Part shown: one piece after another, positions 11,301 through 19,838 of the stretch | How the letters are laid out: every line of letters begins with the position of its first letter | How positions within the stretch are numbered: position 1 is the stretch's first letter | NCBI GenBank assembly: GCA_948567375.1 | Contig: OX419761.1 | Span: 33,332,243-33,396,242, forward strand | Source: Lunularia cruciata | Lineage: Eukaryota > Streptophyta > Marchantiopsida > Lunulariales > Lunulariaceae | Direction of reading: 5' to 3' | DNA length: 64,000 nt | Made by a program: the position numbers and the translations under genes | The notes under the pieces: model-generated | What the model saw: the letters and a program-made list of their open reading frames with translations, nothing else | What the model was told of the DNA's origin: nothing | Databases searched by the model: none

Positions 11301-11930
11301 TTAGCCAAGATTTGCTTGTTCCAGATTCTCTTCTTGCTCCCCCTCCCTCTCAGGTTCCTCATACTTCCACATTCTTGACCACTATATCCCAATCTCTCCA
11401 ACAAGCCAAGTCTCATCTCCTTGTTGCTTAGAATCGCCAAAAACAATATGTGGACTACCATCATCGTGATCTCACCTTTGAAGTTGGCAATAAAGTCATG
11501 CTATCCTCTAGTAGCCTCCCTCTCCCACTTGATACCCAAGTTTGTAAACTTGCTCCTAATTGGATAGGACCCTTTGATATCACCCACATTGTCTCTCATG
11601 TTGCTTATTGACTTGCCTTGCCTTGTCACCTGCATATCCATCCTGTCTTCATGTTTCCAAGTTGAAACCCTTTGTTCATAACCCCTCTTCCTTTTTCTCT
11701 TGAGTCCAACCTCCTCCTCTGCTTGTGCCTATCAATGATCATGAGGAGTACGAAGTTGATCATATCCTTGCGCATCATCATATTCAATGAGGCTGTCCCT
11801 AACATACGGAGTACAAGGTTCTTTGGAAAGGGTATCCCCTTCATGATGCCACATGGGAACCTCTTTCCCACCTCCAAAATGCACAGATGGCCATCAAGGA
11901 ATTTGAAGCTTCACTAGCGACAAGGACGTC
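8343..11930 (+). pseudogene. pol of copy 1 (protease, RT, RNase H, integrase, chromodomain), multiply broken
   Basis: Colinear with pol of copy 2. The protease active site reads VHFGSSKN where copy 2 has VDSGSSKN, so the catalytic Asp is lost. Stops include TGA at about 8708, TAG at about 9570 (CAG to TAG in ATGGATTAGATGC), and CGA-to-TGA changes near 10629 and 10758. RT (FLDDILIYS near 9618-9642), RNase H ([17 protein letters not shown] near 10050-10100), integrase (ENN-rich tail and GPFDITHI near 11570) and a chromodomain (YKVLWKGYPLHDATWEP near 11810-11860) are all recognisable. The element cannot encode a working polyprotein. Confidence 0.85.
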
Positions 11931-11952
11931 ACCAACTAGCAGCGGGGAGATA

Positions 11953-11993
11953 TGTAACAATATGGAGTTTAGCAACAAAGTTAGTCGGGCTTA
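11953..11993 (+). repeat. 3' LTR of copy 1, first 41 bp
   Basis: Starts TGTAACAATATGGAG after a purine-rich AGCGGGGAGATA and is cut after GGGCTTA by the solo giant LTR. The last five bases, GCTTA (11989-11993), are repeated at 15786-15790 as the target-site duplication of that insertion. Confidence 0.92.
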
Positions 11994-14900
11994 TGTGACA
12001 ACCCGACAAATATCATCTTTGCGGTAATCGGGTAAGTAAAGTTTGTTCCCACAGAGATACGAGTCAGAAATGTCCAAATACAAAGCAAATAGTAACAATG
12101 TAGTTCTTCTTGGTTGCATCTTTAATCTCTCAGGTAGAAACCACACCTAGAAGAGAGTAACAAGCACTGATTCTCAATCTTGTCACAAATTGACTCTCCA
12201 TAATCACAACTCCATCAAATCTTTCCAAACAATCTTGATTGTGATGATTCAAGCTCTCTCAAAAATGGCACTTCACTGCAAAACGACTTCACCTCAAAAT
12301 TGTGTTCCACCTCTCCACTGAAGGCACAACTTCCTCAATCAAAATTGCTTCACATCAACTTTGCACTGCACTCACAAATACAGAATACTACCAACACTAC
12401 AATTCCTCTCAGATCTGTCAAGGCATTGCTTTGATTGCACTTCACTCAAGATCAAACATACAAAATGAAGATCAAGGCTGCAGAATCTAACATCCAACAA
12501 GCACACTGACTTGCACTTTGAATTTCTCCACACACTCACAAACACAAGTACAAAGTTGATACTCAGAATGAAGCTTAAGCGACGAGCACTGCTTCACATC
12601 ACTTCGCTTTATCTATTCTCAGAAATAATGAGCATTGAACAACAATTCTCTGCAAAAGCCACTCTTAAGTAGTGAAGCAATTGATAGTTCTAACAATTAT
12701 ACCGTTCTACCACAACTCTTCTAACCTGTAGATCCAAAATGACAATGCACCTCTTCATATCTGCCTCTTCATATCTCAAAATTGTTACTACTCCAATCCG
12801 ATGTCTACTTTGTCATCGGCTTTCAAACCCGAACCCAAAGTAAATTTACTTCCTACGACTCTGTCCTTGGGTTTCACAACTTCTAATTCTTCTACCAGAT
12901 CCAACAATTCTCTTTCTTGATCTGAAATTCCACTAGTGGGTAATCTATCTAACTCCTTATCTCCTGACCCACTCTTCTCTAATGTCTCTATTGCTAACTC
13001 CGAAGTCATCTGCATTCCTACTTCATCTACTCCGGGTTTGGCTCTAACATCCTTCCGAAGCTTATCTATCTCCAACTTTACTAAGTCTAATCTAATCGTG
13101 ATATTATCTTCTACTTCTAATATCTTCCTATTTACACGAGTCCTGAGACTTATCAACAACATGTTCAAATTAGTGTCTTTTGCCTATCTTTGCCTTGTCT
13201 CCTGCACCAACAATTTCAACTCGTGCAACCTCGTTTCTTCAATCCAAACGCTGGCCTCTGTACTTAACATTGCGTTCATCCTGAGGACAATCTCCTTCAA
13301 TGGCTCCAATCGCATTTTTCTTTCTTGCTCCCGATTTGCAAGCCAATCCTCCCTATACATCGCCAACTCTGCTTTGAACTCGGCTTTCACCGTTTATTTC
13401 TCCTTCTCCTTCTCCTTCTGTTCAATCTTCTCCTCCTGATTATGAAGTAACTCTCGTAACCTCTCTTCTTCCCTATATCGTACTGCCAACTCCCTTTGCC
13501 AGAGTTGCTTCTTCTCTTCTACGCTCTCCATGGCTCTATCAAGCTCTTGTTCCTTTGCTACTACCCTTGCCATAACATGGATAAGTTCTACTCTTGAATC
13601 AGCAAACTGCTGCTTCAAAATCTCATACTTTGCTACTTGTCTCTTCCTTGCTATGTCACTCTTCCTAACAAGCTCCTCTCAATATATCACTTCTCTCTTC
13701 AAGTCTTCAATTACCTAATTCTTCACTACTGCCTCCGCTTGTAGTACTTCAATTTCCTCCTCACCTCTGATTATGATGTTCTTCAACTCCGAGTTCTCTT
13801 CTTCTAATCTTGATAAGACATGCAAAACAGTCTTCACTTCTGGACAAGTTGATTGCATTTCCTTCTTCCGGTGCTCCAATTTCACCAACAGTGGACACAT
13901 GATCTCCCGCAGGTACTCCACTCCATCACTCGCAACTATCTCCTCCTACGTCACAATCTCCCTTCTCACTTCTTGTTCGCCCGATACTCGCCTTCTTCTC
14001 TATAGTCTTTGTATCGGATCTGACGCCTCACTTCCCGAGCTTTCATTCACTTCTTCTTTTGCCTTACTCGGACCTGCCTCATACTTTGCCTTGCGTCTTG
14101 AGCAAACTCTCCTCTGAATTGCAATCTTCTTCTCTTCGGGCTCAGGTATCTCATCCTCCAACTTCGTGTTATCCTCGGCCTCGATCTCCACCTGCACTTC
14201 TTCTTCCTCCTCTGCAGCAGCTGGCACCGATGTCATTTCTCCACCTCATTGCTGTCGCTACTCGTATCTCCACTTTGTAGTGTCAGCCCGGGTTCCTCCT
14301 TGCATTCGAGTCTTCGGACTTGCACTCGGCTTCACCCTCCAAGTCTTCATCTTCTGATTTGATCACCACCATGCCTCGCCTCGGGTTTCCTCTCTTGGTC
14401 TTCCAAGGTTTTGTCTTGTATTCGGCTTTGGCCTTCCGACTTTGCTTCTTCGACTTTGCAGTACTCGCTTCTATCTCCACATTCTTCCCCGTCTTCTTGT
14501 AGTACTCGTCTGTGCTTCGGATTTGAAGGATGTACTGCTGCTCCTCTACATCAACTTCTCTTCTTAAGTCGGGATGGAAATGCGACACCATTTGAGTTTG
14601 CTCCATCAAGTTGAGCCGAGCAAATTCAACCTGAGGTTAAAGTGTGCTGCAAACGGCATGATGTAATGAGGAGGCAATTTATCCTGCAAATTCCACACCA
14701 TTTGTCGCGTCCTTCCATGGAAGCACCTCGCCCAATTGATTGGTTCTCCTGCAAATAGTTTGTGAAAGAACACTGCTTGGTGTTTCATCACATACGTTGT
14801 TCTCTTCGGCTTCAGGATGGCCATGAGAGCACTCACGATCCCTCTCTTCACTAGATCCTTGTAACTCTCAACCTTGTATCCATTATTTGTCCGCTTTGAC

Positions 14901-15785
14901 GAGAATGCATCCCTTACTTCTTGGGTTTCTTTGGCTATCTCTCCCTTCCCCAAGAACGTGGCACCCTGCTCTGCACCTGCCTCTTTTCCGAGTACTAATC
15001 TCCAATCCGACTCTGTCCAGCGAGCCGGATTTCCTCTCTTCCCTTCTTCCTCGGGCCCATCAAGACACTTGCTCTCAATGATCTCTGTCATGAAACCTAG
15101 AAAACTAACATTCCAATTCCATGCCAAGAACGTAATCCAAAGTTGGCTCAAGACTTTGATTCTTGCAATTACGTCTAACCTCCGAATCGCATGATTCCTC
15201 ACTATGAATTTGGAATTCTTCTTTCCTCTTCCCATCTCTCATGCTTTCTCATTGTCTCTTGGTTTCACTCTCCCAACTTCTCCCTTACACACTAGCGCAT
15301 CTTCAACTCTATTTCCCTTCTCACGATCACCTGTAGGATGACTTCTCAATGGCAAAGGAAAATTGCTCGACATTGCTTTGTCGCGAGCCAGATTTTTATA
15401 AAGTTGCACTTTCTTCATCTCTCTTCAATTCAAGTTTCTACCAAGAAATCACACCTCCTGCATGCGCCTATCACTGTCAATTATACTTCACGCGTATGGG
15501 CCGCCGGTTTTGAATGGTCCCTTCTTGAATTTCTCACCTCGACAAAAGGTTGTTAGACTGACTTTGCCTCAGGTTGAGCTCTCCCCGATGCAAAGACTCC
15601 TTACTTCAGGTGTATGCTGATAGGGCATTTCCAAGTACTTTGCCTTATGACCCAAAGTCACTTTACTTTGGGTTTCATCCCGAAGACTCTTTTCTTTGCC
15701 TTCTTTGGCCATACATGCACAATCCGACTTCTCTATACACTTCTTCTTCTCTATTTTGAAAAAAACAAAAAATGTGGGCACCACA
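11994..15785 (-). mobile_element. Solo giant LTR (3,792 bp), nested in the 3' LTR of copy 1
   Basis: Begins TGTGACAACCC and ends GGGCACCACA, flanked by a perfect 5-bp duplication GCTTA on both sides (11989-11993 and 15786-15790). Its sequence matches, base by base over long stretches, the LTRs of the minus-strand element at 28249-41977. Since that element reads on the minus strand and both LTRs show the same plus-strand order, the solo copy has the same orientation. No internal region is present, so it arose by LTR-LTR recombination after insertion. It contains the relic of a long reading frame (12788-15235). Confidence 0.9.
12788..15235 (-). pseudogene. LTR-encoded 815-codon reading frame (unknown protein), solo copy
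   Basis: On the minus strand a frame opens with MGRGKKN at 15235 and ends with VDIGLE and a TAG at 12788-12790, 2,448 bp in all. It is broken by a few stops (for example near 13922, 13619, 13391 and 13169) and by a compensated shift (14283-14609 is in another frame). The N-terminal third contains HQAVFFHKLFAGEPINW and MPFAAHFNLRLNLL, a pattern that loosely recalls the plant transposon-protein domains attached to some gypsy elements. The middle and C-terminal parts are very rich in Glu, Lys and Arg with heptad-like spacing, suggesting coiled coils. A TATA box (TTTATAAAAATC, 15391-15402) lies about 160 bp upstream. I do not recognise the family and assign no function. Confidence 0.7.
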
Positions 15786-16173
15786 GCTTACAAAGTAGAG
15801 AATAAGACAAAAAAGCCTAAAATATTCTAGAAGCATCTAAGAAGCTTCTTGGAAAGCTTCTCAACTAGTTAACTTAAGCCCTAAGCAGGTAGCTTCTAGA
15901 AGGAAGCTTCTAGAAGCTTCTAACTAGCTTAGCTTGCACGCCAAGTAGGCGACTTCTAGAAGGAAGCTTCTTGAGAAGCTTCCTGGTTAACTTGGCTTGC
16001 ACTCCAAGAAAAGCGCCTCAAGGAAGCTTCTTGAGAAGCTTGAAGGGTCTTGTATGCTACCTATAAATACCAAAGCCAAAGCTCATGCTAGGCATTCGGA
16101 GTTTTCCCTCAATCAAGTGTCCTAATGTGAGTTTCCATTCTCCTATTTCTCTCCTTGGTTTTGGTCTTTTACA
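15786..16173 (+). repeat. 3' LTR of copy 1, remainder
   Basis: GCTTA (15786-15790) is the duplicated target of the solo giant LTR; from 15791 the chromovirus LTR resumes (CAAAGTAGAGAATAAG) and ends TTTTACA at 16173. It keeps the GAAnnTTC arrays and the TATA box (CTATAAATACC near 16060). With 11953-11993 it adds up to 424 bp, the family's usual LTR length. Confidence 0.9.
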
Positions 16174-18220
16174 CTTAAAGTACTAAGCACAATAAATTCC
16201 AGTTTTGGGTCAATCTCAAATCAGATCCAATTGTTTGAAGTTGAAGCTTATGGGATGTAAGGTGGTGGAGAAGAGCTGATGATCAGGTTTGGATTTTTGG
16301 TCACTCTCCAAGTTGTAATTTGAATTTCCTTATGAAAATTTCTAGAGTTGTTGGTAGATAGGTTTTTCATCTTTGTGCAAAGGTTTCATGTGAATTCTTT
16401 AAATAGAGAAATCAATATCTTGGATCAAGTATACTTGGGTCTGTAGAGCTCACAAGTTAGCCTAGTTCAGGAATTGATCCACATCTAGGGACGAGGGTTG
16501 AATTAGGCTACCAAAATTTGCTGAAGTTTAGACAAAAAAAAAACAACTATTGTGAAAAAATTGTGGTTCTAGATCTGTGAAGAGTGAGATCTAGTGCAAA
16601 ACATCTTGTTGAAAATATTGTCATAAGCTCGGTAGAGCAATTTTATCTTTCATCTTGATTGGATATCGATTCTCCTATCTTGTGACTATGATTGAGAGTT
16701 TTAGGTTTCCATAGTGTTTATGAGGATCAAATGTATTTATGAATCATAAATTTGGGGAAAATTTGCCTAGAATTAGGAGCAAACCCTAAAAAGAGTATTT
16801 TGAAATTAGGGTGAAGTTGCAAAAAACCTGGCCAACTTTGAGAGCTTGTCAGGAGAGTTGTAGTGATCTGATTGAATTGTATTTTATATCATTGGAAAGC
16901 TTATCTCACAAGATTTCCATTGAATTCTAGATCTTTTGAATCCAAAATATATAGAAATGCTTATTTTTATATGAGCTGTGCAGAGTTTTCCCCATCAAAA
17001 AGACATAGAAAATCCACACATGGAGTAGAAATTTGTTGAGATCTGAAGTACAAATGGGAGGAGGCTTGGAGTACAAGTTGAAATAAGCTTGATGACAGAG
17101 CAAGAAGGCTCTTAAGCTCTTTTCCGACAAATAGTACAAAGAGTTGCTACCGTATTCTTGTGATTGGATCCTCTCTGTGCTTGTATGCCCCGGTGGCTTG
17201 GATTGGTGTGCGGGCGTTGTGCTTGGATAATTTCCTTCTAGGAGTGTTGTGTATTTCTCCTTGGTTATGCTGGAAGTGATGACCAATAGACCTGGAGTGC
17301 ATGTTATGATGATAGGTCAGGTTGCCCAGTACTACCCTTCCCAATAGCAAGAATATTAGTTAAGAGAAAGGAGGGTTCCGGCGATAGGGTCACATGCATA
17401 TTCAGTCAAGTCATTACGGGTTTACATCTAGCCTCTGATCTATAGTCTCCACAGCTAGGCACTCTATGTGTTCCCAGAGAGAGAAAAAGAAAAGTACGAC
17501 AATGCCCATATAGAAGTTACTCTAGTACTAGAGGAGATTACTTGGATTGGAGTACAAGTGGGATTGTTCTATCTCCCTTAGATGTTCCATTGTGGAGTTT
17601 TGAGGAGGCATTACAACAACATGCAAATCAATTGGTGCAATAGGCTTGGAGTGGAACCTTTCTACCACCAATAGACTAGGGTGAGGATGAGCATTCAAAA
17701 TCTATCACGTTGTCACCTTTGGATACCACAATCATTGCTTGGCAATATTTAGTAGAGGGATTATGTCTATTGGAGTTGTTTGGTGGGATTAATGTTGGAC
17801 TAATTGTGGTATTATAGGCAAGTATACAAGTACAAAGGTACTTGTGTGTGGAGAGAGATGAGATTGCTAGGCAAGTCTCTCTACATCATATGAATTACTT
17901 GGCCTACTAGTATCTTGAATTATTACCAATATTAGCAGTCAAGTGTTACCAAAAGATCCTACCAACAGACATTTCCTTACTAGGGTGTATGAATTGGAGA
18001 GACATGGTCCTATGCATTTGGTGGCTTCTTGATAATGTAAGGGACATACCAGTGTTGGTCAAGGTCAAGGTCTATAGGATCCCCATTCTAGTGTGTTTTG
18101 GGAGATGTTACATATACTACAATATTTTTAGGTTCAACAATCTATTTCTCCAACCTACATTTTGGAAAATGTCCCTTTTATAGGTGATTCTTGTACCCAA
18201 ATAATGGTGAGTACACATTA
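16174..18220. other. Decayed spacer between copies 1 and 2
   Basis: No coding frame that I can support. The part near 17270-17340 resembles 2070-2180, and the part after 17500 has the look of a long-dead gypsy leader or gag. Copy 2 inserted into this sequence: its last five bases, CATTA (18216-18220), reappear at 23861-23865, and the interrupted sequence continues there. Confidence 0.45.
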
Positions 18221-18290
18221 TGTAACAATATGGAGTTTAGTGACAAAGTTAGTCGGGCTTACGAAGTAGAGAATAAGCCAAAATAGCCTA

Positions 18291-18512
18291 GAATATTCTA
18301 GAAGCATCTAAGAAGCTTCTTAGGAAGCTTCCCAACTAGTTAACTTGCGCCCTAAGCAGGTAGCTTCTAGAAGGAAGCTTCTAGAAGCTTCTAACTAGCT
18401 TAGCTTGCACGCCAAGTAGGCGGCTTCTAGAAGGAAGCTTCTTGAGAAGCTTCCTAGTTAACTTGACTTGCACTCCAAGAAAGCGGCTCAAGGAAGCTTC
18501 TTGAGAAGCTTC
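18291..18512 (+). promoter_or_regulatory. Array of heat-shock-element motifs in the LTR
   Basis: Five clusters built from alternating GAAnnTTC units: 18291-18308 (GAATATTCTAGAAGCATC), 18312-18331, 18365-18391 (its core GAAGCTTCTAGAAGCTTC at 18374-18391 is a perfect nGAAnnTTCnnGAAnnTTCn), 18425-18453, and 18493-18512 (GAAGCTTCTTGAGAAGCTTC). The last ends 19 bp before the TATA box. The consensus bound by heat-shock factors is nGAAnnTTCnnGAAn; this match is seen in the sequence, whereas heat induction is inferred. The same array recurs in the LTRs at 3904, 15791, 23439 and 33035. Confidence 0.75.
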
Positions 18513-18531
18513 AAAGGTCTTGTATGCTACC

Positions 18532-18539
18532 TATAAATA
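18532..18539 (+). promoter_or_regulatory. TATA box of the copy 2 LTR
   Basis: TATAAATA in the context CCTATAAATACC, about 105 bp before the end of the LTR, conserved in every LTR of the family in the window. It probably sets the start of the genomic transcript. Confidence 0.75.
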
Positions 18540-18644
18540 CCAAGGCCAAAGCTCATGCTAGGCATTCGGAGTTTTCCCTCATTCAAGTGTCCCAATGTGA
18601 GTTTCCATTCTCCTATTTCTCTCCTCGGTTCCGGTCTTTTACAT

Positions 18645-18656
18645 TGGTATCAGAGC
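18645..18656 (+). other. Primer binding site (initiator tRNA-Met)
   Basis: TGGTATCAGAGC, one base after the LTR end at 18643, is the classic plant complement to the 3' end of initiator tRNA-Met. Confidence 0.93.
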
Positions 18657-18914
18657 AGGAATGGGATGGATGGAATTTATGGACCACCAAATCCACTTCT
18701 GCCAAACCATTGGGACTTTCATGTCCAGATATTACCAAAGCATCGTTTCACACAATTCATCACCTCACGCTTTGGGCAGGACTTTCTACATATGATCACC
18801 GTGTCAGAGGAACCCTTGATACTTCCAATTGTAACTTATGGAGAACGGTGGACGTGTTGTATCTATGTGTTAATCAACTAGATAAATTGAGAGTAGTGGA
18901 ATAGAGTAGTAGCG

Positions 18915-19814
18915 ATGGCGGCAATACCGGATGTTATCCTTGCAATGCAACAACAAATCGAGCATCTTACTCGATTGTTGGATGAACGAGACCAGCAACG
19001 ACGAGAACAGATAGACAGAGCGCCAGTTCGAGATGGAGAAGATCGCATTCGATTTCCGAAACCCAAGGTGTTTGAAGGCAAGAATCTTCCAAGCATAGTG
19101 GAGAATTTTGTGTTTGACTGTGAATGTTACTTTGAAGCCACCAATCTTCAAGACGAGCGGAAACAAATTCTCTTGGCTTCTAGCCAGTTGGATGGCGTGG
19201 CAAAACTTTGGTGGCGATTCCGAGTAGAAAGAGCTGAACGACAAATTGTTACACCGATTTTGACATGGGCAGAATTCAAGGATGCAATACTTGGTCGATT
19301 TCAGACTATAAATGCCACCCGAGCTGCACGAGATAAATTGGCAGAGTTGAGGCAGATTGGCTCAGTGAGAAGCTACATCACACAAGTTCAGAATATCATT
19401 ATGCAAATTCCAGATATCCAAGAAGGTGAAGTTCTGGATCGATTTGTGCGAGGATTGAAGTCACGAACCAGATTGGAGGTGACCATGCGAGAGCCACAGA
19501 ACGTAGAAGAAGCCATGCAATTGGCTAAGCGTTTTGATTCCTTAGTTGCCACAACTTGGTCTTGACCTCGACCTACACAAAACCTACCCGTACCACGAGT
19601 GGAAGAACCGGTACCAATGGAGATTGATGCTATCCAGCGAAGACCACTTGGCACAGCAGATAGAGAAAGATTACGACAAAATGGAGGTTGTTTTTATTGT
19701 CGCCAGTTGGGGCATCGCATTGCTAAATGTCCACTCAAGAATGGACGACCTCGACAAGTTGCCCAAGTGGAGGTTGTGGAGCGGAATGATCCGGGAAACG
19801 AGGAATCCCAATAG
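18915..19814 (+). pseudogene. gag of copy 2 (one in-frame stop)
   Basis: Frame from ATG 18915 to TAG 19812-19814, 299 residues apart from one premature TGA at 19563-19565 (CGA in copy 1's homologous position, a C-to-T change). Residues 1-40 are a probable coiled coil (MQQQIEHLTRLLDERDQQ). The capsid domain follows (VFEGKNLPS, SSQLDGVAKLWWRF, VQNIIMQIPDIQEGEVLDRF). A CCHC zinc knuckle, CFYCRQLGHRIAKC, is at about 19689-19730. Gag packages the RNA and forms the virus-like particle. It stops two codons' reach into the hairpin of the frameshift signal, and pol opens in the -1 frame over the last residues. Apart from the TGA it looks intact. Confidence 0.9.
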
Positions 19815-19838
19815 GAGATTTTGAGCCACCTATTGGGA
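19793..19838 (+). promoter_or_regulatory. Predicted -1 ribosomal frameshift signal at the gag-pol junction
   Basis: Slippery heptamer G GGA AAC at 19793-19799 is in the gag frame with X XXY YYZ phase (codons GGA, AAC). After a 6-nt spacer (19800-19805) comes a perfect 10-bp stem, TCCCAATAGG (19806-19815) with CCTATTGGGA (19829-19838), around a 13-nt loop. The gag stop TAG (19812-19814) is inside the stem. Slipping by -1 continues into the pol frame, which is closed upstream by a TGA at 19787-19789, so the overlap is only 22 nt. The stem is conserved in copy 1. Confidence 0.75.

Larger units (their letters stand above)
3904..16173 (+). mobile_element. Ty3/gypsy chromodomain retrotransposon, copy 1 (decayed, nested)
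   Basis: Same family as the element at 18221-23860. It runs 5' LTR (3904-4310), gag, pol, chromodomain, 3' LTR (11953-11993 plus 15791-16173). Two later insertions split it: an LTR-like 2,840-bp block at 5011-7850 in gag and a 3,792-bp solo giant LTR at 11994-15785 in the 3' LTR. The coding region has many stops, most of them C-to-T changes relative to copy 2. The bases flanking the two LTRs (GCAAG on the left at 3899-3903, CTTAA on the right at 16174-16178) do not form a target-site duplication, so the ends may come from different insertions or one flank has been rearranged. Confidence 0.85.
18221..18643 (+). repeat. 5' LTR of copy 2 (423 bp)
   Basis: TGTAACAATATGG at the start and GGTCTTTTACA at the end. 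It carries five heat-shock-element-like clusters followed by a TATA box (TATAAATA, 18532-18539). Directly after it comes the primer site. Confidence 0.96.

Noticed and set aside
12936-13439. 167-codon plus-strand frame in the giant LTR
   Set aside because: Antisense to the conserved minus-strand LTR frame; its Ser/Leu/Ile content mirrors the Glu/Lys/Arg-rich sense protein.
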